From NCBI GenBank assembly GCA_001247695.2, contig LGRX02034436.1, forward strand, positions 61,676 through 125,675: a DNA stretch of 64,000 bases, read 5' to 3'. Positions 17,479 through 28,351 of this stretch are shown in pieces. The first letter of the stretch is position 1. Every line of letters begins with the position of its first letter. The notes under the pieces were generated by a model that searched no databases, was not told the DNA's origin, and saw only the letters and a list, made by a program, of their open reading frames with translations. Source of the stretch: Cymbomonas tetramitiformis (taxonomy: Eukaryota; Chlorophyta; Pyramimonadophyceae; Pyramimonadales; Pyramimonadaceae). The position numbers were made by a program, and so were the translations under genes.

Positions 17479-18490
17479 ATCTCACATGCGGTGTCAACGT
17501 GGCACGCAGTGCGGACATGACATGCCCTGGCGGTCGTCTCGCGGGAATCACAAAATTTCGCGCACATACCCCCTATTTTTCGCGAAACCGCTTATCGATG
17601 GATTGCGAGTTTGCGACTGGATGTTTGGTACTCTCCTCCCCAGAGCTTATGGACGAAAATAAACATTTAGGGTTTGTAACTCTGTGGGGTCCATAAGCGA
17701 CACGCGAGGGTCGACGTTACAGTTGATCGAAGAGGCTCGGAGAAACTCTGGGAACAAGAGTAGGATGTTTGGAATCGAAATTTCGCGCGCAGAAGCCGCA
17801 GACCCCCTATTTTTCGCGAAATTGATCGATTTATTATGGCTACCCATTTTTCGCAAAAAAAACGCGAAATTTGGGGGAGACCCTTAGGGGGAGGGGTGAA
17901 AATAAAAAATCCAGCTTGTTATTATATGATCGTGGCTTGAATTGGACACGAATGGCCCTACCGTATGGATGGACAATGACGAATAAGCAAACTAAATTCC
18001 TTTGGCAAAATTGATTGATGATGACATTCTGTTTGAGTGTTGTGAAAGCGACCTTACTGAACTCGCAGTACAAGTACTTAATACCATTGTTATCGCCTCA
18101 GCCTACTACGAACGGTTACAGAATTAGTTGTAGCTTCAGATGATGCCTTCGGAGATTGCGCGGTGGATATTGTCATTCAGTGACACTTGTAATTATTTTC
18201 GTCGAGTCCGAAGAACTGCAACAGAGTCCCGCAAACTTTCAAGTTATAACTCTTCCTCCGAGTTACTACATGGCTGTCGCAGTTGTTAGCATGCAATTTC
18301 GTCAACAGTTAAGAACCGTGAAAAATGTCAGCATTGTAGCCCATTAGAATTGCTTCGAGCTTCGTCACTGAGCTTCGGAACTACTGATCTCTTTTAAACC
18401 TCACGGAGGTCATGTGTCTTCGCGCGGAACGCTATTTCTACGTATAGCTAAGATTTATGATTCCAACTTCCAACATTCAGGGATACCTCA
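17479..18490. other. Non-coding stretch, possibly the remainder of the A LTR
   Basis: No gene seen. It holds repeated CCCCTATTTTTCGCGAAA motifs (near 17569 and 17803) and a complementary CGCGAAATTTGGGGG near 17863, suggesting a small decayed inverted-repeat element. Confidence 0.4.
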
Positions 18491-19375
18491 TCATATTTGC
18501 GGCAGTCCCCGGCGTGGTGGTATGATGTCGCCAGAAGATCCTAATATAGCAGGCTGGTCGATTCCCACGGTTTTCCCGCCGGGAGGTAAAACCTCATCAG
18601 CAGTCTCAGAATGTGGCATAGCAACCAAACTTGGCGCTGTCTGAAAGTCAGAAACGCCGTGCGTAACAATAGCAGTAGCTGGAGTTATTCCGGTGGAAAC
18701 AATCTCACTTTGCGCTGACTCTGGTGCGTGAGTCGACAGACCTCTTACCTTCATTTGTGCGTGAAATCCAAGCGCACAACCGACCAAACGTTCCAAAAAC
18801 GTTATTAAGCTGGGAAAACCTAGAAGAGGTAAGAGAGACATCAACAAGCTCATAACAATGAGCTCGACAAGCGTGGACACACAGCTGAACCCGAAATGTA
18901 TTCCGGCTCGAGCTCGAAGTGGTTCGATGCCCATCACGCTGGTTTTCAAGCAGTAACCTCCGCCAAGGAAAAGTGCCGCTGAAAATATTTGAAGTATTCC
19001 AAAAACTAGCGAAACCGTTAGCAAACTAACATATAACTCGATGGCATCGTTGACGTCGTCATCAGAAGACAGATCAGAATCTCCTAAAGAACCAATATAT
19101 AACCAATATATGATGATACCAGCCAACAGTGCCAGGCAGAGGATGCCTTCCCACATAATTTGGCCGATTGTGAAGCATCTCTGCGGAATAAAGGGACGCC
19201 AGTACGTCACATCAAAGCCACTGTCACAACACGTACAACACGTGGCACACCATGAAAAGCAGCAAAATTCTCCCGGCGGTTGGCTAACTCCCGACGGTGG
19301 GATTTCAGATGCTGCCATGATAGCGAAGATACCTATAATAATCCTACAAAATGCTGCTGCTCGCCACTGCTTCAA
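18491..19375 (-). CDS. Predicted tetraspan membrane protein, unknown family
   Basis: An intact single-exon frame of 294 codons with an ATG start and no lesions, unlike nearly everything around it. Four hydrophobic stretches can be read: IIIGIFAIMAA (about 12-22), ILCLALLAGIIIYWLYIGSL (about 78-97), LLTVSLVFGILQIFSAALFL (about 117-136) and LVELIVMSLLMSLLPLLGF (about 172-190). A Cys-rich loop (CCFSWCATCCTCC) lies after the first, an acidic loop (DSDLSSDDDVNDAIE) after the second, and the C-terminal tail of about 100 residues is hydrophilic. This fits a four-span protein with the long tail on one side; I do not recognise the family. A TTTATAAG box lies upstream on the minus strand near 19440. 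It is the likeliest host gene here. Confidence 0.65.
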   Translation of the reverse strand: MKQWRAAAFCRIIIGIFAIMAASEIPPSGVSQPPGEFCCFSWCATCCTCCDSGFDVTYWRPFIPQRCFTIGQIMWEGILCLALLAGIIIYWLYIGSLGDSDLSSDDDVNDAIELYVSLLTVSLVFGILQIFSAALFLGGGYCLKTSVMGIEPLRARAGIHFGFSCVSTLVELIVMSLLMSLLPLLGFPSLITFLERLVGCALGFHAQMKVRGLSTHAPESAQSEIVSTGITPATAIVTHGVSDFQTAPSLVAMPHSETADEVLPPGGKTVGIDQPAILGSSGDIIPPRRGLPQI

Positions 19376-21300
19376 TGAGTTAAATTTAAACTAACTCTAA
19401 AAACCCGTTGGCCAATTACACTGTCTTCAGACGTGAGACTTATAAACGGTGTATGCTTGCCGCCTTAAAACAAGACCTTTATAAATTAACGTACGCTTCC
19501 CTGCGTGAATTCAATATATTCATATTATATTGAATGGCATTGTATATTTGACAGGAGGTCGAGACCAGAGGTGTGCACATATCGGTTTTTCGATCTCCGA
19601 TTTCATCTATTTCCCCCCCAATTCTGACGTCAGACAAAAACAGTGCAAACCCCGCGCCGGCTGCACCACAACTTCACACGCGTGGAAAATCAGACTGCTA
19701 ACATCTTACCCAGGAAGAATGCATTTCTATAATTACCAATAACAACGCGTGGAAAATCAGACCGAGAGTCAGAGTGTAACTCTTACCACTTAGGAACTAC
19801 GACTACAGTACGAAGGTGTTTCACAGCTCTCTCCCTTCGGCATATCCAGTCCAGCGAAGAATATTCCCCCCAAAAATTTCACGCCTGCGGCGGGCTCTTC
19901 AGTGTAGCTTCGCTCGGCACTGTTAAGACCTACGCGTATCCTACGTATGATACGACAAACCCGGATACGCGCGTATCTCGATACGTAGGATACGATGTCG
20001 TTTGACGTATGGGGCCACCTAAGGATACGCTACTTGTACTACCTATGACTGTTGTACAAATGACTGAATTCGATGGCGACAAATTTGGGAAAGATGACAC
20101 GGTGTTAACGGCAAAACCGATGGTACAAAAACCAGGAACAGACTTTCGAGATCGAACGATTTCGATCGCAGTGGGAAAATACCATGAAATATCCACCGTT
20201 GGATTCTGTGGCATGTACCCTTAACATTTACCTTCTGCTTTCCTTATGCTTCTCGCTTCCTGTTTTATAGTGCTTTGACCTGTATTTTGACTTCGGTTCG
20301 TGATATAATACACATAACGAAGTCAAAATATGTTCGGAAAGATAGTTGGGTACACACATGACTTCATCCCAGATTGGATCCCTTCATTGTGCGAATTTGG
20401 GGCGACCGCCTCAAAGGGAGCGCGGGGCGGTTTTGAACGGTGCGCGCGTTTGCTACAAACCACCATCCGAGGTTATGATTCTTTTCACGTATGAAAACGT
20501 GAAAAGAAACATCGAACCGTGAAGAATGCCATCTTAGGAGTACTGAGGCCGCAATGCATCGTGAGCGGTTGTAGGGCTTTCCGCAAAGCCATACGCATAA
20601 GCGCGTGAAAGCGCGGATCCCGCTCGCAAAAACTGGGGTTTTTGTCAACGGGATAAGTTCCTAATTTCCAAGGGATAAGTTCACATCTGGAACTTCATCA
20701 CCGTTGGAATACAGGCGGCGAAAAGGAATTGACTTTCGAACTTTCTTCGGAAGGGGAAGAGATGGTGGAAGAGATGGTGGAAGGCGACGGTGCCTACCTT
20801 CAAGGCATTACTCCGGAAGAAACGCGACGCAGACCTACACCTAGTAAAGTTTAACCTAAATCTGCTCCTTAAGTATGGTTACCTAATCGATTTCTTCACT
20901 GTTTGCGGGAGGGTAAGTGGGCAAAGTGATTGACACTGGCTACCTAAGCCCTCGCCGAAGCGACGGGACTTGAGGGTAAAAATTCAGTGAGGAATTCGCG
21001 CTCAAAGAGGCGGCCATAGCGTGCTTCGACCAACCTCAAGATCCGATGGGAAAATGCATTGTTCGAAGCTCTAACACTGTGGATAATTATAGATCGTGTC
21101 GCCATCGCATTCAGTCATTTGTGCAACAGTCACTACCTATGAGAAATAGTTTAGTAGACAACTTCGGGGACACAGATCGGGTCACGCTTCTGTAGCTCTT
21201 GTCGCCGAGCAAATGACCGAATCTCCAACTATAAATTCGAGAAACTCTCTACAGTACTCTGTGCAAAGCTATGGTGATTAAGCCGTCTGCAGACGCCTGC
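19376..21300. other. Intergenic region with small palindromes
   Basis: No gene supported. Visible items: an inverted pair TATCCTACGTAT/ATACGTAGGATA (about 19936-19992), a hairpin TTTTGACTTCG...CGAAGTCAAAA (about 20286-20329), a palindrome CTTTTCACGTATGAAAACGTGAAAAG-type near 20480-20505, and a repeated GCGTGGAAAATCAGAC (19680 and 19747). AAATTTCACGCCTGCGGCGG near 19874 resembles part of the hAT MITE at 22237. Confidence 0.5.
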
Positions 21301-21668
21301 AGACGCGGAACGTGATATAAAAATTTTTTACATGAATATTGGGGGGAAATCTTTATTCAGATTGTCCCCCTCTTTCAAAAATCCGCTTTTTTGTGTCACG
21401 CTTTATGACCGTGGCGCTTTTCGACTGTCACGCTTTTCGCGCTCACGCTGTCGCGAACGTATGCACGACGTGTCCCTACGAAGCGCGACTATCTAGTCCT
21501 ACTACTATATGTAGCCTTACTTATTGTCAGTATCTCTATAGCACCAGCTCAGTACTATATACATTGTCTTATGTTACTGCACAGTCAATCTCTCAACTGT
21601 AACCACACAAAGTTCAAATTGTTTTGATAACCACACTTAGCTTCCTATGCAAGCTCTTTTTCTCAACA
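21301..21668 (-). repeat. Retroelement B 3' LTR (left limit arbitrary)
   Basis: On the minus strand it begins TGTTGAGAAAAAGAGC right after the polypurine tract (AAATGGGGGA, 21669-21678). GCTTGCATA and GCTAAG blocks are shared with A's LTR start. The far boundary could not be found. Confidence 0.5.
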
Positions 21669-22166
21669 TCCCCCATTTGTAGCTGCCACTGGTAGCACAG
21701 CCATTAGATACGAGCTTGCTTCTGTCGTAGCACCATCCAACGCGAACTTGCCCATGCTGAAAGTGAACATGCCCACTACAGTAGCCTCTCCACCCCGTAG
21801 CATCCTTGCTCGCGTCAAAGGGTTTCGAAACACCATCACCCACATACATCTTCTTCCTATGGGCCCATGCTCCAGATGTCCAATTACATGCAAGCGTCCA
21901 GCATGACACAGTTTGCGAAAGTATTGCGCCCTGCTCTCCGTCATGTCTGTCATGTAGTGCGATGGCACATGGATGCAAGCCACCACTCTGCTGGCCAGCA
22001 CTGCCAATGGCAATGCAATATCCAGTACGGCAAACCAAGGTGACGTTATCACTGCATCACACACTCCATACTTCTCCTTCCAAGCACGATAATTGCCCGG
22101 CTGTAGTGCATTGAGGGCCTCAGGCCATCTCAACTGCGGGTTCCAATCGTTGCTCATGATCTCCAA
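21663..22166 (-). pseudogene. Retroelement B second SAM-methyltransferase-like domain, C-terminal part
   Basis: The frame shows MSNDWNPQLRW, YGVCDAVITSPWFAVLDIAL, CIHVPSHYMTDMT and RRCMWVMVFRNPL, closely matching A (14334-14804). Motif I (VWDPWAGTVVIGEVM) is upstream in another frame near 22180-22225, so a frameshift near 22170 separates it from SPWF. The last Gly of A's GTG reads Val here. Substitutions between copies look conservative (VVTSPWFAA/VITSPWFAV, HVPSYYLTDMT/HVPSHYMTDMT), suggesting past selection on the protein. Confidence 0.65.
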
Positions 22167-22236
22167 GTGAGGCCACTCCAGTGAGCAGTGACATCACCTC
22201 GCCAATCACAACTGTACCAGCCCACGGGTCCCAGAC

Positions 22237-22525
22237 CAGGGTAGAAGTCTTACCGTGGCGGGCCGGCCCGGGGCCGCAGAAGCTCGCTCCGGGCCGAAAC
22301 CGGGCCGAAGGGGCTTTCGCCCCCGGGCCGCACAAAAATATGAGCCGGCAAAACTTCGGCCAAAAATATAGGCATTTTATGCCACTTTTTATCAAACCCC
22401 CATACTTAATTTCAAAATTTCGCGCCTGCGGCGGGCATTGTTCTTCTTTGACCGTTTTGGCCGAAAGCGGGCCAGCGGAAATATAGTTTACGGGCCGTAA
22501 AGATTTTGGGAAGACTTCTACCCTG
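22237..22525. mobile_element. 289-bp hAT-type MITE inside retroelement B
   Basis: The ends CAGGGTAGAAGTCTT and AAGACTTCTACCCTG are perfect inverted repeats. They are flanked by the 8-bp duplication TCCCAGAC (22229-22236 and 22526-22533). An 8-bp duplication and CAGGG-type ends are hAT hallmarks. The interior is rich in GGGCCG. It splits the methyltransferase-like motif I region of B, duplicating the VWD codons. Confidence 0.95.
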
Positions 22526-23554
22526 TCCCAGACCTGTGTGATCTTCTTCCAACTCACCTCGTGCGCCAGGCGCCTGACTTCCTGAGGAACCGTCATAACC
22601 AGTTCCAAGCCCCAATCCAGCTGACTGGCAATCTTTACTTGGGCTCTGTTCAACTGGCTAACGTCCCCCCTCTTCTGCACCTCCTCCGGGCTCATGGCCT
22701 GCACTGTGGCGGCCTTCCGTAAGCTCCTCGCACGGGTGTGCTGCTCTGAACACTTTCGGCTCAGGATGGTGCGGTGACCATCATGCCAATGCCCTGGCAT
22801 CAAATCTGTGATCACCCTGCTCAGTTCTTCCTGGCTTCTCCATGCCACTCAGTCTTGGGAGATATCCCATGGTCCCCTCTTTCCTGGCAATCTGTCGCGA
22901 CGTAAGCGCCTGCCATGGATGCTCGCGTCCCAGCCTTACAGCCCGGTGTGGGCCCACGTCCGCAGGCAATAATATCGTGTTTGCTCCCAGTTTCTCCTTC
23001 AGCTGCAGCTCCATGGCAGCCATTCTCTCCACGATGGATACGCCCACCTCGGCGGAGGCTGCCACCATAGTCGCACCCAAGCATTTGGAGCATTGCCAGT
23101 CTCCTTCAGGCACTTTGTCCAGCGCCGGCTCCAGACACCAAATGTGATAACCACGATTACATGTGTCACATAACAGCATAGATGCCTCGCCATCCGTCCT
23201 CATGCACTTCTCACACGCAAGATGTTTGCTGGGAATGGCTGCGCTGCAGTCGTAATGGTCCTTCACCTGCAAGTGGCACGGCGCAATGTTTTGCACCGTA
23301 CTCTTTTCTCGAAGCTTGGCGCTGTCTTCCAACACCACCACCCCATCCGTCTGCACCTTGACCACCTTCAGAATGGCTGGCTTGGTGGCCATCTCCATGC
23401 TAGAGCGTGGTTGTTGTCTTATATACACGAAGTCACCCGCCTTGAACTGATGCGGCTTCGGCTCGTAGCTGCCACTCCTCCTATGTTCCTACAGCAGGGT
23501 GTCACGGTGTTGAGCGATTTCCAAGTTGCATCCTGCGTGCACCATGAGCTTCTT
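22526..23554 (-). pseudogene. Retroelement B PHD finger and linker before the terminal domain
   Basis: A frame from 23428 holds the integrase tail (MYIRQQPRSSMEM) and a C4HC3 PHD finger (CEKCMRTDGEASMLLCDTCN, GYHIWCL, WQCSKC), then a coiled linker. A second frame (from 22848) carries MPGHWHDGHRTILSRK and LDWGLELVMTVPQEVRRLAH, as in A, and reaches the MITE. At least one frameshift lies near 22790-22850 and another upstream near 23500. All PHD zinc ligands are present in both copies despite overall divergence. Confidence 0.8.
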
Positions 23555-24852
23555 CACGATAGCCGCTCCGGCTGCAGCAAATCCTCAGCCAGAGTTCGCT
23601 CGTCCTGCTTTTCAAAGTCCAGCTCAGGTCGCGCGCGAAGGTCTGGTGGCACAGTAGCCTCCTGGGCGAACAGCAGCGTAAAAGGTGCAATTCCAGTCGA
23701 CTGCTGCTTGGCTGCATTGTAGCTGAGCACAAGTGACCAGAGCATCTCGTCCCACTCGAAGTCCAGGCCCTTGTCGAGGGCCATCTTCTTGAAGCAATTA
23801 ATGGTGCGTACCACCCGCTCGGTCAGGCCATTGCTCTCTGAGGAACTTGGCGAGGTGACCCTCCGGTCGATGAGACACTGTCTGCACAGTGTAGCGAACT
23901 CACCCTCAAATTAGGTGCCCCCATCCACGAGGCATTCCGCTGGCGCCCCAAACACTGACAGGACGTGGTTGCGAAACGCGCTGGCGACGGTGGAGGCTTC
24001 CTTGTTGGGAATCGGAACGCACACGATGAAACGCGTGTAATGCTCTGTCATGACCAAGACGCGCTGGTTCCCAGCCTTCGTGACGCGTTTTGTGGGCCAA
24101 GCCAAGTCCAGGGACCAGCGATACATGAAGGACTTGATCTCCAGCGGTGTGAGCATCGCCTCCTCCCGAGCGTAGTGCGTGTTCGCCCTCTGGCAAGTTC
24201 CACACTGTGTAACCACTGCTCTAACATCCTGTTTCATGCCCACCCAATAATGGCGTTGCCACAACAGATTCAATGTCCGCCTGATGCCCCAATGGCCAGT
24301 CCTCTCGTGGTACTCGCGCACCAGCTGAAGCCTGTCACCGGGCTTGGGTACCAGAAGCTCCTTGCCGCTGATGGTGGCCATGTACAGCTCGCCCATGAGC
24401 TCGTCCCATCGATGACGAGCCGCTCTCTTCCTGACTCTGTGGTACTCCTCCTTGGGGACCTCCACTGAACCTCCGGTCTTTATCCACGCGAGACATAGTT
24501 CGTCCTCGTGTATGTCCGGGTACTTCTCCCGGAGCGACTCTTGTTGGGTCACACTAGCCACCATGGCGACCAGTCTTGTCGTGTCTGGCAGCCTAGGCAA
24601 CCTCATCTCTTTCTCCTTCGCCGCTGGTGCCCATTCTGGCGCTGAGTTCACTTCCACAGGTTTGTCCCCAGGCCTCGAGAAGGCTTGACAGTGCCGCGTC
24701 TTGTAACCCGCGAGCTCCATGGAGGTAAGCTTCCATTGTCGGCGACGTGGGACTGCGTCCGCTGTGCCCAGTCCTTGCGTACCTTTCTGCCCCTGACTGC
24801 ACATGTGCTCCCAGTCCTGGTGACTAAGGCGTCGGGCGACTTGCTGCAGCAC
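23554..24852 (-). pseudogene. Retroelement B integrase
   Basis: The frame from 24852 carries the H2C2 finger (HERTGHWGIRR, CGTCQR) and the integrase core with WSLDLAWP and CLVDGG. It then meets a TAA at 23911-23913, two residues past the second catalytic region (A has a Glu codon there). The same frame stays open beyond the stop, with EFATLCRQCLIDRRVT, NGLTERVVRT (catalytic Glu) and VLSYNAAKQQSTGIAPFTLL, to 23554. A single nonsense change therefore breaks an otherwise intact D,D,E integrase. The upstream methyltransferase tail joins through a frameshift near 24860. Confidence 0.88.
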
Positions 24853-24859
24853 TCATGAG

Positions 24860-26397
24860 TGTAGTCGCTGGATCTGGTGACCCACTCCGCCAGCTGCGCT
24901 TGCACCGGCTCCGGTGCCAATTCTGAAGCGGTTGTCATTTTGGCAGACCCCACAATGAGTATGGCAGCTAACGCGCCATGCTCCTCCTCCTCACTTTCCT
25001 GGCTCTTTGGCAGTTTGGTCGTACTGACCTCCGCAACTGCGTACAGCAGCTCCATAGCTCTGCGATCCATGGCGAGGCCAAGTATCCCAGCCAACTCCTC
25101 ATCACTCATGCCCCGAGCCATGCGCAACTCACTCGCGCTGTACCCCATGGCAATGGTCTTCTCGTCCAGGTTGACCTCTCTGGTCTCTCCTTCCGTCTTG
25201 ATGTCACCTCTCCACACCACCGTACCTGCACGTGGGGCACGAAAGGCTCGGGAGTTCTGCGTTGCCAAGATGGTTGGCAGTACTCGCATGGGTTCTCCCA
25301 CCACGTTAGCGATGTAATGAGGCTTCCTGTCCCCAGTGACTACCTTGCGCGGCTTCCAGCCTCGCTGTAGGATGTCACTCACGCATCTGGCTGGTGGCCT
25401 ATCCACCACCTCCATCACCAGGTTGAACTGGTGGTTCTGGAACAGGTTGCTCCAGTATGCTCGTAGGCGATGCGCATACGATCCTGCGCGCGCTGCGTCA
25501 AAGGATACCGACTGGCCCACCACACTGTTGATGATAGGGAACACCTCCTTCCTGATCTTCGAGTTCTCTCGGTGCGACAGTGGGGAGACATTCTCCAACA
25601 CATACGCTGGCGGTCGCTGAGGCTGCAGCTGTTGCAGCGTCGAAAGGATTCGCACTGCCTGGTAGAACAGCCTGCTGTGCTTGCCCTCCAAACCCGCCAG
25701 CTTGCCCGCTGGTGATAGGTCCTGACACGGGTAGCCACATGCCATGACCCACTGGTCTCCCTTCAATGCTCCTGCATGGACGAGGTCATCGAGGCTGGTC
25801 GGTGTCCTCGATGTTGCTGGGCAACTGCTCTAGGTGAAAATCCCCTGCGTGAAACAGGTCAGGATGTCGGCGACTGAGTGCCATGCACCTTGCCCTTGCT
25901 ACCGCCTGACTGGGCACTGAGATGTCCTGGTAGAGGTACTTGTTGACCTTGACGCCGCAGCGCAAGAGCATCTCCAACCCAGCACACAGACCCCCACAGG
26001 GCTCGTAGCAAACCACGCCTTCTTCTCTGGCTTCCTGAAAGAAGCTCCTGTCGACCACCCTCGTGTCGATTTTCTTAGGCACCCTCAGCTTGCCACCCTC
26101 CATGGTCTCGTCGCTGTAGACCGCTGGAGAGCCTCCAGAATGCATGCCTCTGACCGGCTGTACCTGGCTGAGGGCATCCCATGCGACTCGCATCAATCTG
26201 CCGGAACACCTGGCCACCTCTGGGTGGTCAGTATCAAACATGACACCCCTGCTGCACTCCAACTCCTCTTGGTAGTGCACATCAAACAGTCGGTGGACCG
26301 CACTGGTCCCCAGCTGCTCCCTGACCATCTTCTCACAGTAGTTGGCCATTTGCGCCTCTGGGTTCGCTTCTGGGCCAAGCGGTGGCTCCCTGGTCAC
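24860..26397 (-). pseudogene. Retroelement B cytosine-5 DNA methyltransferase
   Basis: The upstream frame (26397-25786) has a leader shared with A (REQLGTSAVHRLFDVHYQEE), motif I-like VVCYEPCGGLCAGLEMLL and YLYQDIS. After a frameshift near 25780, the next frame gives VMACGYPCQDLSPAG (catalytic Cys), VLENVSPLSHR, FDAARAGSYAHRLRAYWSNL, LPTILATQNSRAF and LDEKTIAMGYSASELR. Every signature of A's enzyme is kept. The frameshift is not at the same place as in A (near 10820), so each lesion is likely a private mutation. From the RT frame, entry also needs a shift near 26390. Expected activity is cytosine-5 methylation of DNA. Confidence 0.87.
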
Positions 26398-28351
26398 CTC
26401 TAACTAAGCAGATGGTGTCTGCGAAACAACGCGCCTGCCTCTCGGCGCACCCCGCTTCCCGCGCACAGTCACCTTCCCGGTCCAGGCGGGCACCAGTCTC
26501 GTCTGCTGTGCTGGGCAGCGGGTACCTGGAAGGCACGTCCGCGTTCTCGTTCTTTGGCCCTGGTCGATACTGGACCGTGAACTCAAACTCTTGCAGACTG
26601 ATGGCCCAGCGCAGGTGTTGGCCCTGCAGGTCCCCTTTCTCCATGAGGGTCGTGAGCGGTGAATGGTCGGTGACCAGCGTGAAGTGCACCCCATGCAGAT
26701 ATTGGCGCAGAGTGCGGATTGCCCACACCACTGCCAGCATCTCACCCTGAAAGCTCGCATACTGTCTCTCAGTTTTCGACAGCGAGCGAATGATCACCAC
26801 GCAGATGTGCTCCACGCCTTGCTCATCCTTTTGGCCCAACACTGCGCCAATGCCATGGTTGCTCCAGTCCGTGTAGAGGAAGATGGGCTTGCCATAGTCG
26901 ATGGGCTTCAAACACCTCCCCGAGCAGAGAGCGTCCTTGAGTGCTTGGAACGCTCGGTCCTGGTCCTTCCCCCAAGCCTCCTTGACGTCCACCACTTCCT
27001 TCCTGAGCAGGTCGTTCAGTGGTCGAGCCATCTCTGAGTAGTTGGGTCCCATGGGCTCACTCACCAAGCCCTTGTAGTAGTTCATGAGCCCGAGAATTGA
27101 GCGCACTCCAGTCTTGTCCTCGGGCTTGGGCAACTCTTGAATGGCCTTGCACTTGATGTCCTGTGCACCGATGGTGTTGTGACCGATGCGGTAGTCCAAG
27201 AAGTCCACGGTGACCGCCCCGAAGGTTGACTTGCCTGAGTGCAGCCGGATTCCTGCATCCCCCAAGGTGCGAAGCACGGCCTCCACATCCTTGATGTGTT
27301 GCTCAGCGGTGTCTGAGTATATGCACACGTCGTCAACGTACGCCACCGTGCAATGTTGCAGGTGGCGCAGCTCGTAGTCCATGATCCTGATGAATGCGGC
27401 GGTTGCTCCAGCCGCTCCAAATGGCATGGAAGTGTAACGATAGAGCTGATTGCCCCACCAGAACGCTGTCTTGTCCCTGTCCTCTTCAGTGGTCATGGGA
27501 ATCTGGTGAAAGGCTTTGGTCGCGTCCAGAGTTGTCTTGAACTTGGCCTTGGCCACGCGCTGATAGAGCTCCTCTGGTCTGTGTGGCAGCGTGTTGTCCT
27601 TCAGCGACAACCGGTTCGTGTTCCGGAGGTCGACGCAGAAGCGTGTAGAAGTCCACTGTCCAGTCTCATGGTCTTTCTTTCCTGCGACCACCACGTTGCT
27701 GGCATGTCGACAGTGCTGTGAAGCTGGCTCGATGAAGCCGTACTCCAATAGCTCTTTGCAGTGCAGGTCGATGATCTCCTGCTCTCCCGGGCTGTACTTC
27801 CTCGGTCGCTGGTAGGCCACCTTGGTCTCGTCCTTGAACGGGATGGCAAAAGTTGCATGCGCTGCCCCACCATGGTAGCCCTTGATGTCCTGCGGCCTGT
27901 TGGCGAAGCAATAATTGCACCTTCTCACCACGTTGCGCATCTCTTCCCAGTTCTCCTCGGTGAACTCAGGGTGACCTCCAAAGGTGGCATTGAGCTCCAT
28001 GTCCAACCACGCGGCCTCGTCCTTGGTGACTCTAGTGGTCCCCCCTGGCTGTAGCGTGTCCAGCACCGTGTGCGGAAGCACCTCGCCTCGTTCTGCCACC
28101 ATGGCTTCCCACCCAGTGTCCCACTGGCGCGAGGACTTCTGGTCGTCCCAGGCGGTTCTGGAGGAGCTCTGTAGCGGGTCAGAGAATGAACCCGTAGCAG
28201 GTACACCCTGAAACCCTCCAGGGGCCACGGCGGCCACCCAGGCGGCAGCCGCAAGCAGCAACAAAAGTTTTAAAATTCTGCTGGCTCCCATATTTGGCCA
28301 GTTTGCGAGCGTACCGTCAGGTAGAAGATGCATATAATTATGGAGAACCAA
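26333..28351 (-). CDS. Retroelement B reverse transcriptase-RNase H
   Basis: 672 codons; the formal start at 28351 lies in inserted sequence and authentic sequence begins near 28285. The N-terminus has a hydrophobic stretch (RILKLLLLLAAAAWVAAVAP) matching the last hydrophobic segment of A, then TKDEAAWLDMELNATFGGHP and EENWEEMRNVV running directly into RT. RT shows YSPGEQEIIDLHCKELLEYG, TTLDATKAFHQIPM and the intact catalytic AYVDDVCIYSD. RNase H has TDWSNHGIGAVLG, QGEMLAVVWA and VTDHSPLTTL. No frame break within RT or RNase H. B shows that the hydrophobic region and RT belong to one reading frame. Confidence 0.92.
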   Translation of the reverse strand: MVLHNYMHLLPDGTLANWPNMGASRILKLLLLLAAAAWVAAVAPGGFQGVPATGSFSDPLQSSSRTAWDDQKSSRQWDTGWEAMVAERGEVLPHTVLDTLQPGGTTRVTKDEAAWLDMELNATFGGHPEFTEENWEEMRNVVRRCNYCFANRPQDIKGYHGGAAHATFAIPFKDETKVAYQRPRKYSPGEQEIIDLHCKELLEYGFIEPASQHCRHASNVVVAGKKDHETGQWTSTRFCVDLRNTNRLSLKDNTLPHRPEELYQRVAKAKFKTTLDATKAFHQIPMTTEEDRDKTAFWWGNQLYRYTSMPFGAAGATAAFIRIMDYELRHLQHCTVAYVDDVCIYSDTAEQHIKDVEAVLRTLGDAGIRLHSGKSTFGAVTVDFLDYRIGHNTIGAQDIKCKAIQELPKPEDKTGVRSILGLMNYYKGLVSEPMGPNYSEMARPLNDLLRKEVVDVKEAWGKDQDRAFQALKDALCSGRCLKPIDYGKPIFLYTDWSNHGIGAVLGQKDEQGVEHICVVIIRSLSKTERQYASFQGEMLAVVWAIRTLRQYLHGVHFTLVTDHSPLTTLMEKGDLQGQHLRWAISLQEFEFTVQYRPGPKNENADVPSRYPLPSTADETGARLDREGDCAREAGCAERQARCFADTICLVRGDQGATAWPRSEPRGANGQLL

